Of a stretch of DNA of 7,318 nucleotides, positions 1 to 6,379 are shown piece after piece. The notes below the pieces were generated by a model that did no database searches, had not been told where the DNA came from, and saw nothing but the letters and a program-made list of their open reading frames with translations. Within the stretch, counting starts at the first letter, position 1; every line of letters begins with the position of its first letter. Origin of the DNA: Pelobacter sp. UBA6812. Its GTDB lineage: Bacteria > Desulfobacterota > Desulfuromonadia > Desulfuromonadales > Syntrophotaleaceae. A program made the position numbers and the translations under genes. The stretch is taken from contig DKEW01000088.1 of the NCBI GenBank assembly GCA_002452265.1, positions 15,879 through 23,196 on the forward strand. Reading direction: 5' to 3'.

Positions 1-21
1 ATCCAGCTGAGCTAGTGGCGC
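1..21 (-). tRNA. tRNA 5' end, probably tRNA-Arg (partial, cut by left edge)
   Basis: Read on the minus strand from position 21, the sequence is a 7-nt acceptor half GCGCCAC, then T8-A9, then the D-stem and D-loop start GCTCAGCTGGAT. This is the canonical opening of a bacterial elongator tRNA. The rest, including the anticodon, lies outside the window, so the identity cannot be read. The GCGCC- start resembles bacterial tRNA-Arg (for example the UCU isoacceptor), which is inference from similarity. A consensus-like promoter sits just upstream at 38-66. The gene lies 83 nt beyond the 3' end of tRNA-Ser(GCU), on the same strand. Confidence 0.75.
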
Positions 22-37
22 GTATTCAAGAGGTGCA

Positions 38-66
38 GTTATCGCCGATTTGGTTTTGTTTGTCAA
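38..66 (-). promoter_or_regulatory. Sigma70-type promoter of the truncated tRNA
   Basis: On the minus strand a perfect -35 hexamer TTGACA (66 to 61) is followed by exactly 17 nt and then GATAAC (43 to 38), which matches 4 of 6 bases of TATAAT. Transcription would begin around position 31, about 10 nt before the mature 5' end of the tRNA at 21. That short leader is typical of tRNA genes and would be removed by RNase P. The promoter suggests this tRNA is transcribed independently of the serine tRNAs upstream. Confidence 0.65.
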
Positions 67-102
67 CTTTTTTTACCGTATCGGGACATTTTTTTAGCAT
101 AA

Positions 103-198
<96 letters not shown>

Positions 199-206
199 GT
201 TTTGTT

Positions 207-235
207 ATTCTATTATGCTCTTGCTGACCTGTCGC
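207..235 (-). promoter_or_regulatory. Possible promoter for tRNA-Ser(GCU)
   Basis: In the 66-nt spacer between the two serine tRNAs, the minus strand has GCGACA (235 to 230, 4 of 6 to TTGACA), a 17-nt spacer, and TAGAAT (212 to 207, 5 of 6 to TATAAT). A start about 7 nt downstream would fall just before the tRNA 5' end at 198. The -35 overlaps the right half of the hairpin at 229-244, so this stretch could instead be a processing structure in a serS-tRNA-tRNA transcript. Both readings are inference. Confidence 0.35.
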
Positions 236-244
236 AAACGACAG
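229..244. other. Perfect 6-bp hairpin between the two tRNA-Ser genes
   Basis: CTGTCG (229-234) and CGACAG (239-244) are exact inverted repeats around a 4-nt loop. No T-run follows on either strand, so it does not look like an intrinsic terminator. In a joint transcript it would sit between the two serine tRNAs, where a stem-loop could help define or block nuclease trimming. The role is unproven. Confidence 0.5.
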
Positions 245-264
245 ACTTTCAAATTCAGTATATA

Positions 265-350
265 TGGCGGAGGAGGTAGGATTCGAACCCACGGTACTTT
301 CGTACAACGGTTTTCAAGACCGCCGCCTTAAACCACTCGGCCACTCCTCC
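265..350 (-). tRNA. tRNA-Ser (anticodon UGA)
   Basis: This is a complete minus-strand class II tRNA. Acceptor GGAGGAG (350 to 344) pairs with CTCCTCC (275 to 269), with discriminator G (268) and an encoded CCA (267 to 265). The anticodon TGA is at 316 to 314, inside the CGGTCTTGAAAACCG stem-loop, and reads UCA and other UCN serine codons. The long variable arm has a GTAC-GAAA-GTAC stem and the T-loop is TTCGAAT. The mature 5' end lies only 18 nt after the serS stop codon with no terminator in between, so the tRNA is very probably cotranscribed with the gene for the enzyme that charges it. Confidence 0.96.
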
Positions 351-368
351 GTGGATTCAGTCCTGATC

Positions 369-1640
369 CTATCCGGTTATTCTTTCCATGCCGCCCATGT
401 AAGGGCGCAACGCCTCGGGGATCACCACCGAACCGTCCTCCTGCTGGTAGTTTTCCAGTATCGCCACCAAGGTACGACCGACCGCCAGGCCGGAACCGTT
501 GAGGGTGTGCACCAACTCCGGCTTGCCTTTTTCTTCGCGCCGGAAGCGAATCGCGGCACGCCGCGCCTGAAAATCGCGGAAGTTGGAGCAGGAAGATATT
601 TCCCGATACGTCTGCTGCCCCGGTAACCACACTTCGATGTCGAAGGTGCGCGCTGCGGAGAACCCGATATCGCCGGTGCACAGATCGACCACCCGATAGG
701 GCAGATTCAAACGCCGCAACACCTCTTCGGCGTTGTCCAACAATTTAAGCAGTTCCTGATCCGATTCTTCAGGACGCGCAAATTTAACCAGTTCCACTTT
801 ATTGAACTGGTGCATGCGAATCAGCCCTCGGGTATCGCGACCGTGCGAACCGGCCTCCTTGCGAAAACAAGGGGTATAGGCCGCATAGCATATCGGCAGG
901 TCGCTCTCCGCCAGAATTTCATCCCGGTGAATATTGGTTACCGGCACTTCGGCGGTCGGGATCAGGAAAAAATCCGGATCGTCCAGATGAAAAAGATCAC
1001 TCTCAAACTTGGGGAGCTGACCCGTCCCCGTCATGGTGTCTCTGTTTACCATAAGGGGCGGGAGAATTTCAACATATTTGTGCTCATCGATGTGCAGATC
1101 GAGCATGAAATTAATCAGGGCCCGTTCCAGCCTGGCTCCCGCACCTTTATACAGGACAAAACGGGCACCTGCCAATTTGCCGGCCCGCTCAAAATCGAGG
1201 ATGTCAAGACGCTCGCCAATATCCCAGTGGGATTGAGCTTCGAAAGAAAATTCGGGCAACTGTCCCCAGCGCTTGACCTCGACATTGTCTTCTTCGGAAG
1301 TACCCGCGGGGCAATCCTCATGCGGCAGGTTGGGCAAAGTCATCAACAGGTTGCGCAGATCGCCCTCGACCTGTTTCAGCTCGTCGTCCAGATCCTTGAT
1401 ACGCGCGGAAACTTCTTTCATGCGGGCGATTTCGCCCTGCACCTGACTCTTGTCCTTGGTCTTGCCGATCAGTGCCGAGACCTGATTTTTTTCCGCCTTG
1501 AGGGACTCGGTTTCGCCCAGCAAGTTACGCCGGCTTGTATCCAGGTCGGAAAAGGCGGAAAGATCGACTGCACCACCCCGGGTCGCCAGTCGCCTTTCGG
1601 CTTCCGCGAAATTTTCACGCACGAATTTAAGATCCAGCAT
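369..1640 (-). CDS. serS: Seryl-tRNA synthetase
   Basis: Cytoplasmic class II aminoacyl-tRNA synthetase of 423 aa, the usual length for bacterial SerRS. It activates serine with ATP and charges tRNA-Ser (and tRNA-Sec where present). Residues about 1-105 form the charged, heptad-rich N-terminal helical arm that binds the long variable arm of tRNA-Ser. The catalytic core then shows the TAE serine-binding triplet (229-231), motif 2 starting FRKEAGS (259-265) with its flexible loop to about 285, REISSCSNF (346-354), and motif 3 GSGLAVGRT (382-390) with the conserved Arg389. The ATG is preceded by GGGAGAG (1651 to 1645), a good Shine-Dalgarno. The gene follows the HD-domain gene after 64 nt and is followed by both serine tRNAs. 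Confidence 0.98.
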   Translation of the reverse strand: MLDLKFVRENFAEAERRLATRGGAVDLSAFSDLDTSRRNLLGETESLKAEKNQVSALIGKTKDKSQVQGEIARMKEVSARIKDLDDELKQVEGDLRNLLMTLPNLPHEDCPAGTSEEDNVEVKRWGQLPEFSFEAQSHWDIGERLDILDFERAGKLAGARFVLYKGAGARLERALINFMLDLHIDEHKYVEILPPLMVNRDTMTGTGQLPKFESDLFHLDDPDFFLIPTAEVPVTNIHRDEILAESDLPICYAAYTPCFRKEAGSHGRDTRGLIRMHQFNKVELVKFARPEESDQELLKLLDNAEEVLRRLNLPYRVVDLCTGDIGFSAARTFDIEVWLPGQQTYREISSCSNFRDFQARRAAIRFRREEKGKPELVHTLNGSGLAVGRTLVAILENYQQEDGSVVIPEALRPYMGGMERITG

Positions 1641-1662
1641 GGAACTCTCCCGTTTTGGGCAT

Positions 1663-1679
1663 ATCCGAAATCTCCGGAT
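1663..1679. other. Weak hairpin in the HD gene-serS spacer
   Basis: ATCCG (1663-1667) and CGGAT (1675-1679) form a 5-bp inverted repeat with a 7-nt loop in the 64-nt spacer between the HD-domain gene and serS. It lacks a T-run on the minus strand, so it is not a convincing terminator. No clear promoter for serS is seen here, which favours cotranscription with the upstream gene. Confidence 0.3.
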
Positions 1680-1704
1680 GGGTGACTCGACAAGGGCTAT
1701 TTAT

Positions 1705-2313
1705 CTAGCACTTATCTTCAGATCCGTCAACCGGATTTGTACCGTGCGAGCCATTCACCCACCAGTCGCTGTCTTCATCGAACCACCAGCGTGTCGAATC
1801 GGTAGCCCATATATCCCCGGCCAACCTGCGCGCCAACTCGGTTTTAAGACGTCGCACGGCAAACGGATACCATTCATCGGCATAGCGATTGCCGAGATCC
1901 TTGTACTCCTTCAGCGCCAGGATCATCTCCAACTGATCGGCGTCATGGGCCAGCAACGACTCGCGCGTCTCCCGACCGGCAAACTCGGCCAGGGTCTGCC
2001 GATATTCCTCACCGAAAGGCAGGGTGGCGGCCAGATCATCGACGGCGCGTTGTTCATCGACCTTTACGTACTTTTTATTTACATAGTTGAGATCGCCGAG
2101 CCGTGCTTCGGGGATATCGTGAAACAGACACAACTGCAGCACCCGGCCTACATCGGCCTGACCGTCAAGACGCGCCAGGGTAAAACCAATAACAGCGGTA
2201 CGAAACGAATGTTCCGCCACCGATTCGGCCCCTGAACCGAGAAACTGAAATCCGGTGCGGGGAGTGCGTTTAAGCATGCCGACTTCAAAAAAGAAATGTG
2301 CCAGATTTTTCAT
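1705..2313 (-). CDS. HD-domain phosphohydrolase (YfbR/HDDC2-like 5'-deoxynucleotidase candidate)
   Basis: A 202-aa soluble protein with the HD metal-dependent phosphohydrolase fold. Visible ligands in order are His35 (AEHSFRTA), the His65-Asp66 pair with Glu69 in LFHDIPEARLGD, and an Asp in HDADQLEM (Asp124 or Asp126). This arrangement matches the YfbR/HDDC2 branch, whose studied members hydrolyse deoxynucleoside 5'-monophosphates. The exact substrate here is inference. The C-terminus ends in an aromatic, acidic patch with paired tryptophans (Trp176-177 and Trp184-185) and about 17 further polar residues. An AAGGA Shine-Dalgarno (2323 to 2319) lies 5 nt before the ATG. It is the first gene of the leftward HD-serS-tRNA unit and diverges from fumC. 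Confidence 0.85.
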   Translation of the reverse strand: MKNLAHFFFEVGMLKRTPRTGFQFLGSGAESVAEHSFRTAVIGFTLARLDGQADVGRVLQLCLFHDIPEARLGDLNYVNKKYVKVDEQRAVDDLAATLPFGEEYRQTLAEFAGRETRESLLAHDADQLEMILALKEYKDLGNRYADEWYPFAVRRLKTELARRLAGDIWATDSTRWWFDEDSDWWVNGSHGTNPVDGSEDKC

Positions 2314-2378
2314 AGCGTTCCTTGCTGCAAAAGCATCTACGCAGAATCGGTCAGTAACATCCGTCTTGTTCGGAGTCG

Positions 2379-2407
2379 TTGACAGAGCATGGCCGGTTGT
2401 CTATTCT
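2379..2407 (+). promoter_or_regulatory. Sigma70-type promoter of fumC
   Basis: A perfect TTGACA -35 (2379-2384), a 17-nt spacer and TATTCT (2402-2407, 4 of 6 to TATAAT) predict a start near 2413-2414. This leaves a 5' leader of about 75 nt before the fumC ATG. The promoter overlaps an upstream in-frame ATG at 2389, which therefore would not be in the mRNA. I see no clear promoter for the divergent HD-domain gene in the same 174-bp spacer (2314-2487). Confidence 0.6.
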
Positions 2408-2445
2408 CAATTCGGGCTACCGGCAAAATCGTGTTTTGGCTGGCC

Positions 2446-2458
2446 TGTCCTTGGGACA
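2446..2458 (+). other. Small hairpin in the fumC leader
   Basis: TGTCC (2446-2450) and GGACA (2454-2458) are exact inverted repeats around TTG, about 30 nt before the fumC ATG and downstream of the predicted start. It could be a small mRNA stem or half-sites of an operator. It is too short to assign to a known regulator. Confidence 0.3.
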
Positions 2459-2487
2459 TCATATATACCTGCAATGGAGATATTTTT

Positions 2488-3894
2488 ATGACCGCAACCA
2501 GGATTGAAAAGGATTCCATGGGCACCATGGAAGTCCCCGCTTCGGCACTATACGGTGCCCAGACCGCACGGGCACTGGCGAATTTCCCCATCTCCGGGCA
2601 GCGCTTTCCGCGCCCCTTCATCCATGCCCTCGGACTGATCAAACGCTACGCCGCGCAGGCCAACCTGGAACTGGGCATGCTTGACGAGCAGCGCGCCGCC
2701 GCCATCATACAGGCCGCCGAAGAAGTAATGAATGGCCAACTGGATGAGCATTTCGTGCTGGATATTTTCCAGACCGGTTCGGGCACCAGCACCAACATGA
2801 ACGCCAACGAAGTCATTGCCAACCGCGCCTCCCAGATTTTGGGCAAGGCGGTCGGCTCGCGCGCGGTGCACCCCAACGATCACGTCAACCTCGGCCAGTC
2901 GAGCAACGACGTCATCCCCACCGCCATGCATATCGCGGCAGCCTTGGAAATCCGCAACAGGCTGGTCAAGGCGCTGTTCGACATGCAGGAAACCCTCGGC
3001 GAAAAGGCCCTGGCTTTCAACGATATCATCAAGATCGGCCGCACCCACCTGCAGGATGCCACGCCGGTACGCATGGGACAGGTGTTCTCGGGCTACGCTC
3101 GACAACTGGCGCTGGCCATCCGTGGTATCGAACGCGCTCAGGACGACCTTCTGGAACTGGCCCTGGGCGGCACCGCGGTCGGCACCGGCCTCAATGCGCA
3201 TCCGCAATTCGCCGCCCGCGTCATCGCCGCTATCGGTGATCACACCGGGCTCGAGTTTCGCGAGGCCAGCAACCATTTCGAAGCGCAGGCCGCCAAGGAT
3301 GCCGTGGTAGCCGCCAGCGGCGCCCTCAAGCGGACCGCATGCGCGCTGTTCAAAATCGCCAACGATATCCGCCTGCTCGGCAGCGGCCCGCGCTGCGGCA
3401 TCGGCGAGTTGCTGTTGCCGCCGGTACAGCCGGGCAGTTCCATCATGCCGGGGAAGGTCAATCCGGTCATGGCGGAAAGCCTTATGCAGGTATGCAGCCA
3501 GGTGATCGGCAACGATGCCGCCATCACTCTGGGTGGGATGTCCGGCAATTTTGAGTTGAATGTGATGATGCCGGTCATGACCCACAACCTGCTGCAGTCG
3601 ATCGCTTTGTTGGCCAACGCCTCCACCCAGTTTAGCCTGCGCTGTCTGCAGGGGCTGGAAGCCGACCGTGAGCGCTGCGAATCACTGGTGGAACAGAGTC
3701 TGGCCATGTGTACGGCGCTGGCACCGGCGATCGGCTACGACAAGGCGGCGGATATCGCCAAACAGGCCTTCGCCAGCGGTCGCACCGTTCGTGAAGTGGC
3801 GCTGGAGCAGAAAGTGTTATCAACCGAGGAACTGGCGCGCATTCTGGATCCGCGCCCCATGACCGAGCCCGGCATCCCGGGAAAAACCCGCTGA
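2488..3894 (+). CDS. fumC: Fumarate hydratase, class II
   Basis: Oxygen-stable, iron-free homotetrameric fumarase of 468 aa (E. coli FumC has 467) that interconverts fumarate and (S)-malate in the TCA cycle. It belongs to the fumarase/aspartase superfamily. The three conserved regions are visible: GSGTSTNMNANEVI (97-110), GRTHLQDA (184-191) with the catalytic His187, and the signature GSSIMPGKVN (316-325) containing the catalytic Ser in the mobile loop. HPNDHVNLGQSSND (128-141) is the fumarase form; aspartases typically have a D-x-N-K-S-Q-S-T pattern. The ATG at 2488 is chosen because TGGAGA (2475-2480) lies 7 nt upstream. An in-frame ATG at 2389 would add 33 residues unlike the family and lies inside the promoter. 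The gene stands alone, convergent with rnd. Confidence 0.97.
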   Translation: MTATRIEKDSMGTMEVPASALYGAQTARALANFPISGQRFPRPFIHALGLIKRYAAQANLELGMLDEQRAAAIIQAAEEVMNGQLDEHFVLDIFQTGSGTSTNMNANEVIANRASQILGKAVGSRAVHPNDHVNLGQSSNDVIPTAMHIAAALEIRNRLVKALFDMQETLGEKALAFNDIIKIGRTHLQDATPVRMGQVFSGYARQLALAIRGIERAQDDLLELALGGTAVGTGLNAHPQFAARVIAAIGDHTGLEFREASNHFEAQAAKDAVVAASGALKRTACALFKIANDIRLLGSGPRCGIGELLLPPVQPGSSIMPGKVNPVMAESLMQVCSQVIGNDAAITLGGMSGNFELNVMMPVMTHNLLQSIALLANASTQFSLRCLQGLEADRERCESLVEQSLAMCTALAPAIGYDKAADIAKQAFASGRTVREVALEQKVLSTEELARILDPRPMTEPGIPGKTR

Positions 3895-3903
3895 GCGGTT
3901 TTT
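3882..3903 (+). terminator. Terminator-like hairpin across the fumC stop codon
   Basis: A-run 3882-3886, CCGC (3888-3891), loop TGA (3892-3894, the fumC stop codon), GCGG (3895-3898) and T-run 3899-3903 form a short GC stem flanked by complementary A5/T5 tracts, with C3887 bulged. It has the layout of a small intrinsic terminator, but the 4-bp GC core is weak. If it works, it ends fumC transcription exactly at the stop codon. Confidence 0.45.
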
Positions 3904-3961
3904 GCCGAGCGAATTCCCGGCCTCGCACGAAGACGCCAAGAAAACCCAAGTCTAGAATTTA

Positions 3962-4068
3962 ACAGGGATGAAGGGGATACAGGAAATAACTTCCTCAGGG
4001 GCGATTGACCCCGAAAGGGTTCACCAATAAAGATTTGGTTTTATCCCATTAATCCCCTTCATCCCTGT
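3962..4068. repeat. Perfect 17-bp inverted repeat between convergent genes (intergenic repeat element)
   Basis: The left arm ACAGGGATGAAGGGGAT (3962-3978) is repeated exactly in inverted orientation at 4052-4068, separated by 73 nt. Beyond the perfect core, resemblance continues with gaps outward: GCCAAGAAAACCCAAGTCTA on the left against ACCGAGAAACCTCTA on the right, reading both arms the same way. It also continues weakly inward. The whole 3926-4090 stretch may therefore be two degenerate copies of one repeat unit facing each other. Between the arms a smaller stem with a GAAA loop occurs at 4006-4023. No ORF or T-run is associated. GATGAAGGGGAT-type units are, from memory, frequent in Geobacter/Pelobacter-like intergenic DNA; this was not checked. 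Confidence 0.75.
4006..4023. other. GAAA-loop hairpin inside the inverted repeat
   Basis: TGA-C-CCC (4006-4012), loop GAAA (4013-4016), GGG-T-TCA (4017-4023): two 3-bp stems separated by one C/T mismatch and capped by a GNRA-type tetraloop. In a plus-strand transcript it would form the tip region of the longer 3962-4068 fold. No function can be assigned. Confidence 0.35.
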
Positions 4069-4105
4069 CAATAGAGGTTTCTCGGTTTTCCCGGAGGCCC
4101 CGCAT

Positions 4106-5251
4106 TCAGCTCCCCGCCTGACAGCCCATCGCAGCCAGTTCACGCAACAGCCCATCGCCGAGCACTTCGCGCTGCCAGTTTTTCAGCACCCCCAGCTCTG
4201 CCACCTGCTGCAGGTTGGCGGGGCAGGCCCTGGCCAGACCTTCGAGCTGGGCGTTATTGACCAACACGCCGGGATCCATGGCCAACCGTTCAGCCATGGC
4301 GCTTCGCACGTTTTTAAGCACCTTCATGCGCTCCTCCACGGCAGGGTCGCGCTCACGCCGCTCGCCACGGGGATACACCGGCCATTGTTCCTTGGGCAAT
4401 GCCATGCCTCTACGCACCGCTCCGAGCAGCGCACGTCCGTAGCGATCCGCCAGACGCGGCGAAAAGCCTTCGACATTACTCGTCTCTCCAAGGCCTCCAG
4501 GCATGATCCGAGCCAGATCGAGCAGCGTCTTGTTGCCGACGATTTTAAACGGGGGGCGATCCCTGCGGCAGGCTTCCTCATCGCGCCATTGCAATAATTG
4601 ATCGAGTACCGCCAGTTGTTTGCGCTCCAGCAGAGCGGCGCCCTTGACGCGCAAAAACAGCGGACCGTTATTTTCCGACGGACGCACCTGCTCGAGTAAC
4701 GCAAACTCCTCCTCGGCCCAACTCAGACGCCCCATGTCCCGCAAGCGCTGTTCGAGCATTTCCGCCAACTGATGAAGGTGGCAGGTATCTTCCGCGGCGT
4801 AGCGAACCATGCCCTCCTCCAGCGGACGCTTCGACCAGTCGGCTCGCTGATAACGTTTATCCAGAGTGACATTCATATATTTGCCAAGCACATCGGCCAG
4901 ACCGACACGCTCTTCACCCAACATCTGACAGGCGATCATGGTATCGAAAAGGCCCCGAATCTCCATCCCGAAGTCACGGTACAAACTCCGGATATCGTAA
5001 TCGGCTGCATGAAAAATCTTGCGGATGGCCGGATCAGCCAACACCGGTGCGAGAGGGGAGAGATCCTTCGCGGCCAGGGGATCGACCAAAACCGTGCGGC
5101 TAGGCGTGGATATCTGTATCAGACAAACCTTGTCCTGGTAGGAATGCAGGGAATCGGCTTCAAGGTCCACGGCGATAATACGTTCGGCGCTTAACTCCTG
5201 CGCCAGCATGGCCACGGAAGCGTCATCAACCAGGATGGGGGGTAAAGACAT
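4106..5251 (-). CDS. rnd: Ribonuclease D
   Basis: A 381-aa 3'-5' exoribonuclease (E. coli RNase D has 375 aa) that trims tRNA precursors and other structured RNAs in the cytoplasm. The DEDDy catalytic set is complete: Asp29 and Glu31 in VDLEAD, Asp86 in HAADYDIRSL, and Tyr151 and Asp155 in YAAED. Two C-terminal helical HRDC-type regions follow, the first at about 210-290 (QWRDEEACRRDRPPFKIVGN-like) and the second at about 300-375, as in E. coli. The ATG is supported by GAGGAG (5262 to 5257) 5 nt upstream. It is the last gene of a leftward hisC-mutY-rnd group, 46 nt after mutY, and converges on fumC. No clear intrinsic terminator is visible downstream. Confidence 0.95.
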   Translation of the reverse strand: MSLPPILVDDASVAMLAQELSAERIIAVDLEADSLHSYQDKVCLIQISTPSRTVLVDPLAAKDLSPLAPVLADPAIRKIFHAADYDIRSLYRDFGMEIRGLFDTMIACQMLGEERVGLADVLGKYMNVTLDKRYQRADWSKRPLEEGMVRYAAEDTCHLHQLAEMLEQRLRDMGRLSWAEEEFALLEQVRPSENNGPLFLRVKGAALLERKQLAVLDQLLQWRDEEACRRDRPPFKIVGNKTLLDLARIMPGGLGETSNVEGFSPRLADRYGRALLGAVRRGMALPKEQWPVYPRGERRERDPAVEERMKVLKNVRSAMAERLAMDPGVLVNNAQLEGLARACPANLQQVAELGVLKNWQREVLGDGLLRELAAMGCQAGS

Positions 5252-5297
5252 GCGTTCTCCTCGGTTCTTTATGGATAAATAGGATCTGCGAGCAATT

Positions 5298-6368
5298 TCA
5301 TTCCCGCCCCAGGATCAGAGTAAGGGCTTTTTTATGGGAGCCGTGCAGCGGCCATTCGGCCAGCTCCGACGGTAGCAGCCAGCGGGTTTCTTCATCGGCT
5401 ACCCGCCCGGCACCGCTTCCTTCGCAGGTGAATAAAAACAGTTCGACACGAAAGTGGCTGTAGGCATGGCGAACTTCCCCCCGCGCCTCAAAAACGGCCG
5501 ACAGGCCCTCACCTGACAGCAGCGAACGGGCCGTATCCTCCGGTTGTTCACCCTCGGGAACTGTTGCGGACGGGAATTCCCACAGGCCGCCCAGCATGCC
5601 ATCCAGCGGACGCTTACGCACCAGGTAACGCCCCTGGTGACCGATCAGCAACGCCACTTGGCGCACCAGCGGTACAGTTTTGCGAACGCTGCGTTGCGGC
5701 AACTGCTCCTGCAGCCCCTGCCAGAAAGCCTGGCACAGACCGGACAAGGGACAGGCCGCACAGTCGGGCCGACGCGGCGTGCAGACTGTCGCTCCCAGAT
5801 CCATAATCGCCTGGGCGTAATCGTGAGGCCGATCCTCCGGCGTGAGGATTTCGGCCAACTGCCACAGCTGTTTTTCCACCTTGCCGGAACGCGGATCTCC
5901 GGTGATGGCCAGCAAGCGGCACAGCACGCGACGCACATTGCCGTCCAGGATGGGTCCCTTACGGTCAAAAGCGATGGAAACGATAGCACCCGCGGTCGAG
6001 CGGCCGATACCGGGCAACGCCATGATGGCCGCAAGCTGTTCGGGGAACCGGCCGCCATGTTCCGACATCACCCGACGCGTGGCTTCGTGCAAAAAACGGG
6101 CACGGCGGTAATAACCGAGTCCGGCCCAGAGTTCAAGCACCTGATCCAGAGGGGCGGCGGCCAATGCCGCGACATCTGGAAACGCCTTCAGAAAACGCTC
6201 GTAATAGGGAATTACCGCTACCACGCCGGTCTGCTGCAGCATGATTTCCGACAGCCAGATACGATACGGGTCGCGGGTACGGCGCCACGGCAGATCGCGG
6301 CCGACCCGGCCATACCAGGTCAGCAGACGTCGGTTCATGTCCTCGGCCGGCCAGGGCAACGGTTGCAT
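5298..6368 (-). CDS. mutY: A/G-specific adenine DNA glycosylase
   Basis: This base-excision repair enzyme removes adenine mispaired with 8-oxoguanine or G, in the GO system. Counting from the ATG (356 aa; E. coli 350), it has the catalytic Glu41 in LSEIMLQQT, the helix-hairpin-helix LPGIGRSTAGA (about 118-128) and the catalytic Asp142 in ILDGNVRRV. Its [4Fe-4S] ligands Cys196, Cys203, Cys206 and Cys212 show the family spacing C-x6-C-x2-C-x5-C. A C-terminal NUDIX-like domain (about 230-356) recognises 8-oxoG, with AYSHFRVEL corresponding to the FSHF loop. The start is uncertain: a TTG at 6383 would add 5 residues and overlap the hisC stop as TTGA, while the ATG at 6368 fits family length better. 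Neither has a strong Shine-Dalgarno, suggesting coupling to hisC. Confidence 0.95.
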   Translation of the reverse strand: MQPLPWPAEDMNRRLLTWYGRVGRDLPWRRTRDPYRIWLSEIMLQQTGVVAVIPYYERFLKAFPDVAALAAAPLDQVLELWAGLGYYRRARFLHEATRRVMSEHGGRFPEQLAAIMALPGIGRSTAGAIVSIAFDRKGPILDGNVRRVLCRLLAITGDPRSGKVEKQLWQLAEILTPEDRPHDYAQAIMDLGATVCTPRRPDCAACPLSGLCQAFWQGLQEQLPQRSVRKTVPLVRQVALLIGHQGRYLVRKRPLDGMLGGLWEFPSATVPEGEQPEDTARSLLSGEGLSAVFEARGEVRHAYSHFRVELFLFTCEGSGAGRVADEETRWLLPSELAEWPLHGSHKKALTLILGRE

Positions 6369-6379
6369 TACCGGTCCGC

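Noticed and set aside
810..1685. Plus-strand 291-codon open frame across serS
   Set aside because: It is antisense to a complete serS with all class II synthetase motifs; the translation has no recognisable domain and is a frame shadow.
2434..2456. Possible sigma54 (-24/-12) promoter before fumC
   Set aside because: TGGC is followed by GG rather than GC at the required 10-nt spacing, so the invariant -12 GC is missing.
2389..2487. Upstream in-frame ATG extending fumC by 33 residues
   Set aside because: It lies between the -35 and -10 of the likely promoter, has no good Shine-Dalgarno, and adds residues not seen in FumC, while the 2488 start gives the family length.
2548..3585. Minus-strand 345-codon open frame across fumC
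   Set aside because: It is antisense to a full-length fumarase and reflects GC-rich codon bias rather than a gene; no motif or start signal supports it.
3632..3949. Minus-strand 105-codon open frame over the fumC 3' end and part of the repeat
   Set aside because: It overlaps the fumC coding end and the repeat flank; repeats of this kind often yield spurious short ORFs and no domain is visible.
3962..4068. CRISPR-like or tandem repeat
   Set aside because: There are only two copies, in inverted orientation, with a single 73-nt interval, and no cas genes; this is an inverted repeat, not an array.
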